Position numbers and translations under genes: made by a program
Shown: piece after piece, positions 49,868-60,529 of the stretch
Numbering within the stretch: position 1 is the first letter of the stretch
Layout of the letters: every line of letters starts with the position of its first letter
From: Agromyces cavernae
GTDB taxonomy: Bacteria > Actinomycetota > Actinomycetes > Actinomycetales > Microbacteriaceae
Assembly (NCBI RefSeq): GCF_021044935.1
Contig: NZ_JAJNMP010000002.1
Span: 124,001 to 188,000, forward strand
Length of the DNA: 64,000 bases
Direction of reading: 5' to 3'
The notes under the pieces: model-generated
Told to the model about the DNA's origin: nothing
The model's input: the letters and a program-made list of their open reading frames with translations, nothing else
Databases searched by the model: none

Positions 49868-50880
49868 CGCGCGACCCGGGTTCCGCGCCGCACGCGCGAC
49901 ACCGTGCCGTCGCGGGCGCGCCGGGCGGCGCGACGCCGCCGAGCACTCCGGTCGAACCGGGTCCGATCACCATCCTGCCCGCACCCGATCCGGTCGTCGC
50001 CGACGCGGTCCGCAGGGGCGGCGGCACGGTCGCGCCGCTCTCGCCGTCGACCCGCGGGATCGTCTGGGTCGCGTCATCCGGCGCCGACGACCTCGCGGCA
50101 GCCCTCGACGCGAACCCGTCGGTCGGCTGGGTGCAGTTGCCGTGGGCCGGTGTCGACGCGTTCGCGGGCGTGCTGCAAGCGTTCCGCGACGACGGCCGGG
50201 TGTGGACGAGTGCGAAGGGCGCCTACGCGCAACCCGTCGCCGAGCACGCGCTCACGCTCGCACTCGGGCTCATGCGGGTGCTGCCGCGCCGCATCCGCGC
50301 GACGAGCTGGCATGCCGACGAGGCCGGTCGCAGCCTGTACGGCGCGCGCGTGGTCATCATCGGCGCCGGCGGCGTCGCCCTCGAACTGCTGCGCCTGCTG
50401 ACCCCGTTCGACGTCGATGCGACGATCGTGCGGCGGCAGCACGCGGCCGTGTCTGGCGCTGCGAGGACGCTGCCGAGCACCCGCCTCGCCGAGGCGCTCG
50501 ACGGTGCCGAGGTCGTGTTCGTGGCGGCGGCGCTCACGCACGCCTCTCACCAGCTCCTCGGCCGGGCCGAACTCGCGAGCCTCGCGCCGGGCGCCATCCT
50601 CGTGAACGTCGCTCGCGGCGCACTCGTCGACACCGACGCCGTGCTCGAGGCGCTCGAGTCGGGCCGACTCGGCGGAGCAGGCCTCGACGTGACCGACCCC
50701 GAGCCGCTCCCCGAGGGGCACCCGCTGTGGACCGCTGCCGACTGCATCATCACGCCCCATGTGGCCGACACCGACGAGATGACGGCGCCGCTGTTCGCCG
50801 AGCGCGTGGCCGTCAACGTTCGTGCATTCCTCGCCGACGGCGACTTCGTCGGCCGCATCGACCCCGCCGTCGGATACTGA
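49864..50880 (+). CDS. D-isomer-specific 2-hydroxyacid dehydrogenase
   Basis: A 338-residue NAD(P)-dependent enzyme. The catalytic residues appear as Arg in LVNVARGALVDTDAV, Glu in DVTDPEPLPEGHPLW and His in IITPHVAD. The nucleotide-binding motif GARVVIIGAGGVALELL lacks the third Gly of GxGxxG (last Gly replaced by Ala). A Pro/Thr-rich N-terminal extension of about 35 residues is unusual. It is translationally coupled (ATGA) to the extra ATPase, which suggests that a 2-hydroxyacid or 2-ketoacid arises from the transported compound. Substrate unknown. Confidence 0.88.
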   Translation: MTRDPGSAPHARHRAVAGAPGGATPPSTPVEPGPITILPAPDPVVADAVRRGGGTVAPLSPSTRGIVWVASSGADDLAAALDANPSVGWVQLPWAGVDAFAGVLQAFRDDGRVWTSAKGAYAQPVAEHALTLALGLMRVLPRRIRATSWHADEAGRSLYGARVVIIGAGGVALELLRLLTPFDVDATIVRRQHAAVSGAARTLPSTRLAEALDGAEVVFVAAALTHASHQLLGRAELASLAPGAILVNVARGALVDTDAVLEALESGRLGGAGLDVTDPEPLPEGHPLWTAADCIITPHVADTDEMTAPLFAERVAVNVRAFLADGDFVGRIDPAVGY

Positions 50881-50907
50881 TCGGGGCATACGTCGTGAGC
50901 CCGCACC

Positions 50908-50929
50908 GACCGCCGCCGCCCGGGCGGTC
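50908..50929 (+). terminator. Short stem after the dehydrogenase operon
   Basis: GACCGCC (50908-50914) pairs with GGCGGTC (50923-50929) over an eight-base loop. No T run follows. Confidence 0.45.
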
Positions 50930-50935
50930 GCCGAA

Positions 50936-50965
50936 TTGGGACTCGGGGCAACCCTTTGCTAGAGT
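50936..50965 (+). promoter_or_regulatory. Putative tRNA-Asn promoter
   Basis: TTGGGA (50936-50941) and TAGAGT (50960-50965) are separated by 18 bases, about 20 bases before the tRNA. Confidence 0.55.
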
Positions 50966-50984
50966 ATCGATGCTGAACAAGCGA

Positions 50985-51057
50985 TCCTCCATAGCTCAAT
51001 TGGCAGAGCAATCGGCTGTTAACCGATAGGTTCTTGGTTCGAGTCCAAGTGGGGGAG
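50985..51057 (+). tRNA. tRNA-Asn (anticodon GTT)
   Basis: A 73-base cloverleaf. Acceptor TCCTCCA pairs with TGGGGGA with one G-U pair, discriminator G. The anticodon stem ATCGG/CCGAT encloses CTGTTAA with GTT at 51018-51020, and the T arm is CTTGG-TTCGAGT-CCAAG. CCA is not encoded. Confidence 0.95.
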
Positions 51058-51063
51058 CGATGA

Positions 51064-51089
51064 GGGCCGTCCGGGCGACCGGGCGGCCC
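51064..51089 (+). terminator. tRNA-Asn terminator
   Basis: GGGCCGTCCGG (51064-51074) pairs with CCGGGCGGCCC (51079-51089) with one G-U pair over a four-base loop, followed by TTCTG. Confidence 0.75.
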
Positions 51090-51110
51090 TTCTGCGATTC
51101 AGGAGGCGCG

Positions 51111-51929
51111 GTGAACGAGCTGTCGGATGCCCCGGAGCCCGGAGCCGATCCGTCGAGCCGCCGCCCAGGCGCCGACACGGATGCCGACGCCGAACTCGCC
51201 GATGAGACGGGCCGCGCCGGCGGCGGAGCACCCGACACCGCCGTGCGCGACGGCCTCGCCGTCGGTCTCGCGACCGCCGTGTACGGCATCTCGTTCGGTG
51301 CGCTCGCGGTCGCGGCGGGCCTCGACGTCTGGCAGACCTGCTTCCTCAGCCTCGTGATGTTCACCGGCGGGTCACAGTTCGCCCTCGTCGGAGTGCTCGC
51401 GAGCGGCGGCGTCGCCGCGGGCGGCTCCGCGATCGCGACGGCGGCGATGCTCGGCATCCGCAATGTCGTCTACGGAATGCGCATGAAGCCGATCGTCGAG
51501 GGGTCGCCCGCCGATGGAGCGCGCACGTCGGTGTGGCGTCGGGTCGCCGCGGCGTGGGTGACGATCGACGAGTCGACCGCCGTCGCACTCGCGCAGTCGA
51601 ACGACCGCGCGGCCCGGGTCGGGTTCTGGGTCACCGGAATCGTGATCTTCGTCGGCTGGAACCTGACGACCCTCGCGGGCGCGCTCATCGGCGACGCGAT
51701 GGGCGACACGCGCGCCTGGGGCCTCGACGCCGCCGCGGCCGCGGCGTTCCTGGGGTTGCTGTGGCCGCGGCTCAAGCGCGTCCAGGCCGGTGCCGTCGCG
51801 GTCGGGGCCGCGATCATCGCCACGATCACGACGCCCGTGCTCATGCCGGGGCTGCCGGTGCTCGTCGCCGCGGTCGTCGCCGTCGTGGTCGGCTGGTTCG
51901 ACCTGTTCCACCGCAGGAGCGAGTCATGA
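51111..51929 (+). CDS. azlC: Branched-chain amino acid exporter, large subunit AzlC
   Basis: A 272-residue membrane protein. A polar N-terminus of about 45 residues precedes the AzlC domain, with GLAVGLATAVYGISFGALAVAAGL, SLVMFTGGSQFALVGVL and AAMLGIRNVVYGMRMKPIVEG. AzlC and AzlD together export branched-chain amino acids or analogues. The GTG at 51111 has AGGAGG five bases upstream; longer frames would run through the tRNA terminator. It overlaps azlD by four bases. Confidence 0.93.
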   Translation: MNELSDAPEPGADPSSRRPGADTDADAELADETGRAGGGAPDTAVRDGLAVGLATAVYGISFGALAVAAGLDVWQTCFLSLVMFTGGSQFALVGVLASGGVAAGGSAIATAAMLGIRNVVYGMRMKPIVEGSPADGARTSVWRRVAAAWVTIDESTAVALAQSNDRAARVGFWVTGIVIFVGWNLTTLAGALIGDAMGDTRAWGLDAAAAAAFLGLLWPRLKRVQAGAVAVGAAIIATITTPVLMPGLPVLVAAVVAVVVGWFDLFHRRSES

Positions 51930-52231
51930 CGACCTGGCACATCATCCTCATCGCGTCGGCCGCGACGCTCGCCCTGAAGCTGGCGGGGCACCTCGTGCCC
52001 GCCGGATTCCTCGAGCGTGAGCGCCCCGCGCGCATCGCCGACCTGCTCACCGTCGCCCTGCTGGCGGCCCTCATCGCGGTGCAGACGCTCGCGGTGGGGT
52101 CGTCGATCGTCATCGACGCGCGCGTGCCCGCCGTCATCGTCGCCGCCGCGCTGTACGCGCTTCGGGTGCCGTTCGTCGTGGTCGTCATCGCCGCCGCAGC
52201 GGTCGCCGCGGGCATCAGGGCCTTCAGCTGA
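51926..52231 (+). CDS. azlD: Branched-chain amino acid exporter, small subunit AzlD
   Basis: A 101-residue protein with three to four membrane helices. The AzlD pattern is TWHIILIASAATLALKLAGHLVP, ERPARIADLLTVALLAALIAVQT and RVPAVIVAAALYALRVPFVVVVI. It starts inside the azlC stop codon (ATGA), as is typical for this obligate pair. Confidence 0.93.
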   Translation: MTTWHIILIASAATLALKLAGHLVPAGFLERERPARIADLLTVALLAALIAVQTLAVGSSIVIDARVPAVIVAAALYALRVPFVVVVIAAAAVAAGIRAFS

Positions 52232-52232
52232 G

Positions 52233-52275
52233 CGGATGTCCCGGCTCCGCCTCATGGCGCACCACGGGACATCCG
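52233..52275. terminator. Bidirectional stem between azlD and def
   Basis: CGGATGTCCCG (52233-52243) and CGGGACATCCG (52265-52275) are perfect inverted arms over a 21-base loop between convergent genes. Both arms are copies of the enriched 11-mer. Confidence 0.7.
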
Positions 52276-52305
52276 ATCGCCGCCGTCGTCGGCTCGGACG
52301 AGCGA

Positions 52306-52872
52306 TCAGCCCTCGAGGTCGTCGACCCCGGGCATCCACTTCACGCCGGGCTTGCCCCAGCCGAGCTTGCGGCTGATCTTCTGCACGAGCTTCTGATCGC
52401 GTTCACCGAGCCGGTCGACGTACAGGGTGCCCTCGAGGTGATCGAACTCGTGCTGGAAGATGCGCGCGAGCCAGCCCTCGGCCTCGATCTCGAACGGTGC
52501 GCCGTCGAGGTCCGTTGCGCGCAGGATGGCGCGCTCGGCCCGTCGCAGCCCGAAGCGCTCGCCCGGGAACGACAGGCAGCCCTCGGACTCCTCGTCGACG
52601 TCGGCCTCACCGGCCGGCGGCGGAGTGATCCACAGTTCGGGGTTGATCGCCACGCCCCGCCAGCGTGCGCCCTCGTCGTCGACCCATCCGTACGTGAAGA
52701 CGCGAAGCCCCACGCCGATCTGCGGTGCCGCGAGACCGACTCCCGGAGCGGCATCCATCGTCTCGAACATGTCGCCGACGAGCGTGCGCACCTCATCGTC
52801 GATGGTCGTGACGGGCAGGGCGGGGGAGTGCAGCACCGGGTCACCGGCGATTCGAATGGGGAGCACGGCCAT
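52306..52872 (-). CDS. def: Peptide deformylase
   Basis: A 188-residue metalloenzyme that removes N-formyl groups from nascent proteins. Motif 1 is GVGLAAPQIG, motif 2 is EGCLSFPGE (metal Cys) and motif 3 is FQHEFDHLEG (HEFDH metal ligands). The C-terminal tail extends about 25 residues beyond motif 3, as in other actinobacteria. The ATG is six bases after a TATCCT box, so the mRNA is probably leaderless. Confidence 0.97.
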   Translation of the reverse strand: MAVLPIRIAGDPVLHSPALPVTTIDDEVRTLVGDMFETMDAAPGVGLAAPQIGVGLRVFTYGWVDDEGARWRGVAINPELWITPPPAGEADVDEESEGCLSFPGERFGLRRAERAILRATDLDGAPFEIEAEGWLARIFQHEFDHLEGTLYVDRLGERDQKLVQKISRKLGWGKPGVKWMPGVDDLEG

Positions 52873-52878
52873 TCGGCA

Positions 52879-52884
52879 AGGATA
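52879..52884 (-). promoter_or_regulatory. Putative -10 box (TATCCT) for leaderless def
   Basis: On the minus strand TATCCT is six bases before the def ATG. Confidence 0.5.
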
Positions 52885-52900
52885 TCGGGCGGGCAACGGG

Positions 52901-52906
52901 TAGGGT
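52901..52906 (+). promoter_or_regulatory. Putative -10 box (TAGGGT) for leaderless DMT-family gene
   Basis: TAGGGT is six bases before the GTG at 52913. Divergent from the def box, with only 16 bases between the two hexamers. Confidence 0.5.
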
Positions 52907-52912
52907 CGTTGC

Positions 52913-53827
52913 GTGGAACCGCTGACCGATCTCGCCGAGCAGATCCCACTCGACCCGCAGACGTTCATCGGCATTCCACTCGCCCTGATCGGTGCGGTGT
53001 TCCTCTCGCTCGGCGCGCAGTTCCAGCACCGCGGCGTGGTCAAGGTCGAGGCGCACACCGCCGACACGCTCGGCAAGGGCCTGAACGGCCGGCAGCTGGC
53101 GCTGCTGCTCGCACGCCCGTCGTGGGTGCTCGGCACGATCATGCTCGGACTCGCGATCGTCTTCCAGCTCTCGAGCCTCTACTTCGCACCGATCATCGTG
53201 GTGCAGCCGCTCGGCGCGATCGCGCTCGTCATCACCTCGATCCTCAACTCGCGCATCAACCACGTGCAGCTGAACCGCAAGTCGATCACGGCGATCGTCA
53301 TGTGCGTGGGCGGCGTGTTCCTGTTCGTCGGCGTCGCCGCGTTCACGGCCGTCGACAAACCCGTCACCGATCAGCAGCTCGTCACGATCCTCATCGTCCT
53401 GGGCGTGGTGCTCGTGCTCGCGGGCATCGCGTTCGTGCTGCTCCGGCACCGCATCAGGGCGATCTTCTACGTCATCATGGCCGGCATCCTGTACGGCTTC
53501 GTCGCCACGCTCGCGAAGGTCGTGCTCGGTCGCATCCAGCAGGGCGAGTTCGAGTGGCTCACCTTCACCTGCCTGCTCGGCCTGCTGCTCGCGACGGCGC
53601 TCGGCGCGTACTTCGTGCAGAACGCCTACGCGTCGGGGCCGCCCGACCTCGTCATCGCCGGTCTCACCGTGGTCGATCCGATGGTCGCCGTCGCGATCGG
53701 CATCATCGTGCTCGGCGAGGCATCCCAGGCGCCGCTCTGGGCCATGCTGACGTTCCTCGTGTCGGGCATCATCGCCGTCTGGGGGGTGTTCCTGCTGGCC
53801 AAGAACCACCCCCAGACCCGCCTCTGA
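52913..53827 (+). CDS. DMT-superfamily membrane transporter
   Basis: A 304-residue protein with nine or ten membrane helices. It carries GIPLALIGAVFLSLGAQFQHRGV near the start and LYFAPIIVVQPLGAIALVITSILNSRI in the middle, a pattern of the drug/metabolite transporter superfamily close to the NIPA-like branch. A second repeat (YVIMAGILYGFVATLAKVVLG, PPDLVIAGLTVVDPMVAVAIGIIVLGE) completes the pseudo-symmetry. The substrate is unknown; magnesium is transported by some NIPA relatives. Confidence 0.85.
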   Translation: MEPLTDLAEQIPLDPQTFIGIPLALIGAVFLSLGAQFQHRGVVKVEAHTADTLGKGLNGRQLALLLARPSWVLGTIMLGLAIVFQLSSLYFAPIIVVQPLGAIALVITSILNSRINHVQLNRKSITAIVMCVGGVFLFVGVAAFTAVDKPVTDQQLVTILIVLGVVLVLAGIAFVLLRHRIRAIFYVIMAGILYGFVATLAKVVLGRIQQGEFEWLTFTCLLGLLLATALGAYFVQNAYASGPPDLVIAGLTVVDPMVAVAIGIIVLGEASQAPLWAMLTFLVSGIIAVWGVFLLAKNHPQTRL

Positions 53828-53839
53828 GCGCGCAGTCGT

Positions 53840-53854
53840 CGCCCGATTCGGGCG
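53840..53854 (+). terminator. Small stem after the DMT-family gene
   Basis: CGCCCG-ATT-CGGGCG forms a 6-bp stem 13 bases after the stop codon. Confidence 0.4.
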
Positions 53855-53898
53855 TGACCGGCGACATGCACCGTCAGGAACCACCGCGCTACGCTGCG

Positions 53899-53904
53899 TA
53901 GACT
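53899..53904 (+). promoter_or_regulatory. Putative -10 box (TAGACT) for the glycosyltransferase gene
   Basis: TAGACT would start transcription near 53911, giving a leader of about 90 bases with GAGGA before the start. Confidence 0.4.
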
Positions 53905-54000
53905 ATCTTCGGATGAAGCCGACGAGCGCCCATCAGCGCGCCGACGAGCTCGACGGGACCGACCGTCCCGCCCCCAAGAACTGTGAGGAACGACGTCAAC

Positions 54001-55251
54001 GTGTCTGACACCCCCGGTCCGAGTACGCCCGCCGGCGCCCCCGCGACGGAACGCCCGCTGCGAATCCTCATCGGCGCCGACACCTTCGCCCCCAATGTGA
54101 ACGGGGCGGCCCGATTCGCCGAGCGTCTCGCCGCAGGGCTCGTCGAGCGCGGGCACGAGGTGCACGTCATGGCGCCCGCCGCGAGCCGCAAGCACGGCAC
54201 GTGGAAGGAGATCCACGAAGGCCAGGAGATCACCGCGCATCGGATCTACAGCTGGCGCTGGTACCCCCATGACTGGCTCCGCTTCGCATTGCCGTGGCGA
54301 ATCAAGCAGAACAGCGCGCGCGTGATCGACGCGGTGAAGCCCGACGTGGTGCACTTCCAGTCGCACATCGTCACGGGCCGCGGGCTCTCGATCGAGGCCC
54401 AGAAGCGGGGCATCCGCATCGTCGGCACCAATCACTTCATGCCCGAGAACATGCTCGAGTTCACGATGATCCCGAAGGCATGGCAGGACTGGGCGGTCGG
54501 CCTCGCGTGGAAGGCCGCCATGCGCACGTTCGGGCGGGCCGAGGCGGTCACGACGCCGACGCGGCGTGCCGCCGACTTTCTGGAGAAGTACACCGGGTTG
54601 CGTGGCGTGCACGCCATCTCGTGTGGCATCGACGCCCACAAGTATTCGCCGAACTGGGATCAGCGCACCGAGAATCGCATCCTCTTCGTCGGTCGGGTCA
54701 CCGGCGAGAAGCAGATCGACGTGCTGCTGCGCGCGGTGAAACTGCTGCCCGCGTCACTCGATGCGAAGGTCGAGATCGTCGGCGGCGGCGACCAGCTGCG
54801 AAACCTGCAGCACCTCGCAGTACAGCTCGGCATCGACGATCGCGTGCACTTCACCGGCTACGTCACCGACGACGAGCTGCGCGAGGCCTACCACCGCGCC
54901 TCGGTGCTCGCGATGCCGTCGATCGCCGAACTGCAGAGCATCGTCACCATGGAGGCGATGGCCTCGGCCCTGCCCGTCGTCGCCGCGAACGCGATGGCGC
55001 TGCCGCACCTCGTGCACGACGGCGAGAACGGCTACCTCTTCGAGCCCTCGAGCCCAGAAGACCTCGCGGCCAAGCTGCGGCAAGTGCTCGAGGCGACCCC
55101 CGAGGAGTATCGCGCGCTCAAGGACGGGTCGATCCGGTTGATCGCCGCACACGACATCCAGCGAACGCTGTCCACATTCGAGAGCCTGTATCGTGGAAAG
55201 CCGGTGACCGACCCGGTCACCTATGCCGCGCCGGCGGCGCTTCCCGAGTGA
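54001..55251 (+). CDS. GT4-family glycosyltransferase
   Basis: A 416-residue GT-B-fold enzyme. The N-terminal domain has LRILIGADTFAPNVNGAARFAERLAAGLVERGHEVHVMAP, typical of GDP/UDP-sugar-dependent lipid glycosyltransferases such as mannosyltransferases that act on phosphatidylinositol or diacylglycerol. The C-terminal domain has ILFVGRVTGEKQIDVLLRAV, FTGYVTDDELREAY and the EX7E catalytic motif in AELQSIVTMEAMASALPVVAANA. GTG at 54001 is chosen; an in-frame GTG at 53983 overlaps the GAGGA ribosome site. The acceptor is not determined. Confidence 0.9.
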   Translation: MSDTPGPSTPAGAPATERPLRILIGADTFAPNVNGAARFAERLAAGLVERGHEVHVMAPAASRKHGTWKEIHEGQEITAHRIYSWRWYPHDWLRFALPWRIKQNSARVIDAVKPDVVHFQSHIVTGRGLSIEAQKRGIRIVGTNHFMPENMLEFTMIPKAWQDWAVGLAWKAAMRTFGRAEAVTTPTRRAADFLEKYTGLRGVHAISCGIDAHKYSPNWDQRTENRILFVGRVTGEKQIDVLLRAVKLLPASLDAKVEIVGGGDQLRNLQHLAVQLGIDDRVHFTGYVTDDELREAYHRASVLAMPSIAELQSIVTMEAMASALPVVAANAMALPHLVHDGENGYLFEPSSPEDLAAKLRQVLEATPEEYRALKDGSIRLIAAHDIQRTLSTFESLYRGKPVTDPVTYAAPAALPE

Positions 55252-55261
55252 CGCGGCGCGC

Positions 55262-55335
55262 GGGGCGGTAGCTCAGCTGGTCAGAGCAGTGGACTCATAA
55301 TCCATCGGTCACGGGTTCAAGTCCCGTCCGCCCTA
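55262..55335 (+). tRNA. tRNA-Met (anticodon CAT)
   Basis: A 74-base cloverleaf. Acceptor GGGGCGG pairs with CCGCCCT (one G-U), the anticodon stem GTGGA/TCCAT encloses CTCATAA with CAT at 55296-55298, and the T arm is ACGGG-TTCAAGT-CCCGT. The body resembles elongator tRNA-Met of actinobacteria. A lysidine-modified tRNA-Ile with CAT cannot be excluded by eye. CCA is not encoded. Confidence 0.85.
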
Positions 55336-55380
55336 CAAGACCGCGGCGATCAGGGGTTTCACTGAAGCCATCCTCACCCA

Positions 55381-55580
55381 GTGGAGACGGCTCGAACGCC
55401 CGAGCGCCTGCCCGATTACTCGACGAGCGCGGAGCTGGCGAAACTGTGCTTCGTGTCGGTCAACACCTTGAAAACGCACACCGCGCACATCTACCGGAAG
55501 CTCGGGTGTCGGGCCGCAGCGCGGCGGTCGCCAAGGCCCGCGAACTCGGACTGATCGCAGTCTGCCACTCCGATCGCTGA
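55381..55580 (+). pseudogene. LuxR-type HTH remnant with frameshift
   Basis: One frame encodes LPDYSTSAELAKLCFVSVNTLKTHTAHIYRKLG, clearly the recognition end of a LuxR/MalT-like helix-turn-helix. About base 55505 the frame is lost; a different frame continues with SAAVAKARELGLIAV and ends at a TGA at 55578-55580, which is the expected LuxR C-terminus. The rest of the regulator upstream is missing. This is therefore a truncated, frameshifted fragment directly beside tRNA-Met. Confidence 0.75.
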
Positions 55581-55909
55581 GGTGTACCACGGACTCGATC
55601 TCGACATTGAGTCCGCGCAGCAGATCGAGTATGCCGATAATCTGCTCGACGCCGCCGCTGAGACGACGCGGCGGAACTACGGCGTCTCAGCACGCGCCTC
55701 CTCAGCGTTCACCCAACATCGGTGCCCGTGGAAACGAGCGCGCGAGCGCATCCGCGTGCAGTTCATGCTGGACGACGGAGCCCCGGTCCTCGACCCGCGA
55801 CGTCCCTGCCGAGCCCGAGCTGGGGGAGCAGCGTGTGCTCCGCCTGCTGAGCCCGAGCGCAGACGCAGTCGGCCAAAGCCCCTGCGCCGGCGGCGAGGCA
55901 TCCGGTTGG
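55581..55909. other. Non-coding or decayed stretch
   Basis: A frame from GTG 55582 encodes DLDIESAQQIEYADNLLDAAAE and similar sequence for about 50 residues before its composition becomes Arg/Pro-rich and unlike protein. It could be another gene remnant, but I do not recognise it. I see no RNA gene, repeat or promoter here. Confidence 0.4.
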
Positions 55910-58670
<2,761 letters not shown>

Positions 58671-58675
58671 GGGCT

Positions 58676-58693
58676 ATTGGTCATGCATCCAAT
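58676..58693. promoter_or_regulatory. TetR operator 2
   Basis: ATTGGTCATGCATCCAAT is a second, imperfect copy, 23 bp from the first. It abuts the TAACAT box of the TetR gene. Confidence 0.7.
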
Positions 58694-58698
58694 AACAT
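58693..58698 (+). promoter_or_regulatory. Putative -10 box (TAACAT) for leaderless TetR gene
   Basis: TAACAT is seven bases before the ATG at 58706. Confidence 0.4.
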
Positions 58699-58705
58699 GT
58701 TCTGC

Positions 58706-59338
58706 ATGCTGTCAAGTGCGCCCGCGGCCCATGCCCGCAAGCGGCCCGACGAGCGGCGGGCCGAGATCGTTGCGGCCGCCGCGGCCATCGCCCTGGACGA
58801 CGGACTCGAGGGCATCACCCTGCGTGCCGTCGCCGACCGGCTCGGCGTGCGACCGGGCCTGATCAGCCATTACTTCCCGGTCGCTGAGGATCTGGTGATC
58901 GCCGCGTTCGTGCACGCGGTCGCCGAGGAGCGCGAGACGCTGGTGCCCGAGGGCGGAAGCCCCATGGAGCGCATCGCCCGCATGGTCTCGCGCGTCGAGA
59001 GCGACGACGCGCGGGCCGTCTCACGGCTGTGGCTGAATGCGCGGCACCTCAGCCGGTTCCGCCCCGCGCTCGACGAGGCGCTCGAGGAGCAGGAGTCGCT
59101 CGACCGCACCCGGCTCACGACTCTCGTCGACGATGGCATCGCCGCAGGCGTGTTCTCGCCCGACGACGCATTCGCCGCGTGCGTGCGCATCTTCGTCGCG
59201 ATCGACGGATTCGGCGCCTACGCGAACAACACCGGCGCTTTCACCGCCGACGCCTATTGGCGGTTCGTCACCGACGCGACCGAGTGGGCGCTCGGCCTCG
59301 AGCCGGGGGCTCTCCGCGCCGAGATCGCCGCGCTCTAG
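58706..59338 (+). CDS. TetR-family transcriptional regulator
   Basis: A 210-residue repressor. The N-terminal HTH is RRAEIVAAAAAIALDDGLEGITLRAVADRLGVRPGLISHYFP, followed by a helical ligand-binding domain (about 60-205) that includes DGIAAGVFSPDDAFAACVRIFVAIDG. It is divergent from the NCS1-NylB operon and separated from it by two palindromes, so it most likely represses that operon and itself until the substrate is present. The ATG at 58706 fits a leaderless start; an in-frame ATG at 58697 is also possible. Confidence 0.92.
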   Translation: MLSSAPAAHARKRPDERRAEIVAAAAAIALDDGLEGITLRAVADRLGVRPGLISHYFPVAEDLVIAAFVHAVAEERETLVPEGGSPMERIARMVSRVESDDARAVSRLWLNARHLSRFRPALDEALEEQESLDRTRLTTLVDDGIAAGVFSPDDAFAACVRIFVAIDGFGAYANNTGAFTADAYWRFVTDATEWALGLEPGALRAEIAAL

Positions 59339-59355
59339 CCGCGCCGACGCATCCG

Positions 59356-60384
59356 TCAAGCCCGACGCTTCGTGGAGCCGCGCGGGTGGAAGCGCGCCGA
59401 GGTGAGGATCGGACCCGTGCTGGGGCGGCCGTCCATGCGTGCCTGCAGCAGGTCGAGCAGGGCGGCCGACGTCGCCTGCGTGCTCAGCTCGAACGCGGTG
59501 ATCGCCGGCCGGCTGTGCCGCGCGTGCTCGGAGTCCGATGCGACGGCGATCATGACGTCGGCGGGAACACGCAGCCCGGCCGCGGTGAGGCCGGCGAGCA
59601 GGCCCGCCGCGTGCCGCCCGGTGAAGCAGAAGACAGCGTCGGGCAGTCGGCCCGCCTTGGCGGCGAGCAGGCGTTCGGCGGCGAGCCGGCCCCCCGCTTC
59701 GCCGTCGCGCTCGTCGGCCTCATCGACGTACGGGGCGATGCCGCGTTCAGCGCACCATTCGCGGTAGGTGAGCTCTGCATCGATGTTCCACGCGTTGCGC
59801 CCGGCGCCTCGGACGAGCGCAACCGAGCCGGCTCCCCGATGCGCGAAATGATCGAGTGCACGGCGGGTCGCGGCCGCGCCGTCCTCTGAGGCCCAGTCGG
59901 TGAAGTCGGGGCGATCGGGGTCGCGGCCGACCGTGACGTACGGGATGCCCCGGCGCTCGAGCAGGCGCACGACGGGGTCGTCGACGTGCGGAAGGTCGAC
60001 GATGTAGCCGTCGAGTCCGAGCGCGAGCGGGGGAGTGGGGCGCTTGGTGAGATCGGGCACGAGCATCACGCTGAGTCCGCGCGCCATCGCCTGTGAGGTG
60101 GTTGCGCCGATGAAGCGTGTGAACACGTCGACGCCCTCCGGAGCGTAGTCGCCGAGCAGGTCGAGGGAGCGGATCACGAGGCCGATCGCGCCGACCGAGG
60201 AGCTGCGCAGGCCGCGGGCGAGGGAGTCGGCCTGATACTCCATCTCGTCGGCGACCGCACGCACCCTGGCCCGGGTCGCGACGCTCAAGGTGCCGGTGCC
60301 GTTCAACGCCATCGAGACGGCCGCGATCGAGACGCCGGCGCGGCGCGCGACATCGCGGATCGTCACCCCGCCGCTGCGTGCCAC
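59356..60384 (-). CDS. LacI-family transcriptional regulator
   Basis: A 342-residue repressor. The HTH VTIRDVARRAGVSIAAVSMALNGTGTLSVATRARVRAVADEM carries the hinge-helix region that follows, and a periplasmic-binding-like sensor domain (about 65-335) contains GAIGLVIRSL, GYIVDLPHVDD and VMIAVASDSEHARHSRPAITAFEL. It faces the C45/amidohydrolase/ABC operon and a LacI-like palindrome lies between them. It is convergent with TetR. Confidence 0.93.
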   Translation of the reverse strand: MARSGGVTIRDVARRAGVSIAAVSMALNGTGTLSVATRARVRAVADEMEYQADSLARGLRSSSVGAIGLVIRSLDLLGDYAPEGVDVFTRFIGATTSQAMARGLSVMLVPDLTKRPTPPLALGLDGYIVDLPHVDDPVVRLLERRGIPYVTVGRDPDRPDFTDWASEDGAAATRRALDHFAHRGAGSVALVRGAGRNAWNIDAELTYREWCAERGIAPYVDEADERDGEAGGRLAAERLLAAKAGRLPDAVFCFTGRHAAGLLAGLTAAGLRVPADVMIAVASDSEHARHSRPAITAFELSTQATSAALLDLLQARMDGRPSTGPILTSARFHPRGSTKRRA

Positions 60385-60440
60385 GGGTCTCCTCGTCGTC
60401 GTCGGACCTCGCCCGAGCTGAACAATTTTCGCCTTCTCGA

Positions 60441-60469
60441 TTGTATTAAACGTTTTATGAGTTTAGCGT
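60441..60469 (+). promoter_or_regulatory. Putative promoter with LacI-type operator in the spacer
   Basis: TTGTAT (60441-60446) and TAGCGT (60464-60469) are 17 bases apart. The palindrome AAACGTTT (60448-60455), the CG-centred core of LacI/GalR operators, lies in the spacer. Confidence 0.6.
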
Positions 60470-60529
60470 GATCCGCGCCACGTCGAAGTGCCTCGGCGTG
60501 AAGTGATCAACGGAGACCGAGAACACGCG

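Noticed and set aside
51060..51110. Longer azlC start overlapping the region after tRNA-Asn
   Set aside because: It would translate through the tRNA terminator stem. AGGAGG before GTG 51111 gives a clear start.
55262..55335. tRNA-Ile(CAT) instead of tRNA-Met
   Set aside because: The CAT anticodon alone is ambiguous, but the body matches elongator tRNA-Met of actinobacteria better. Kept as an alternative only.
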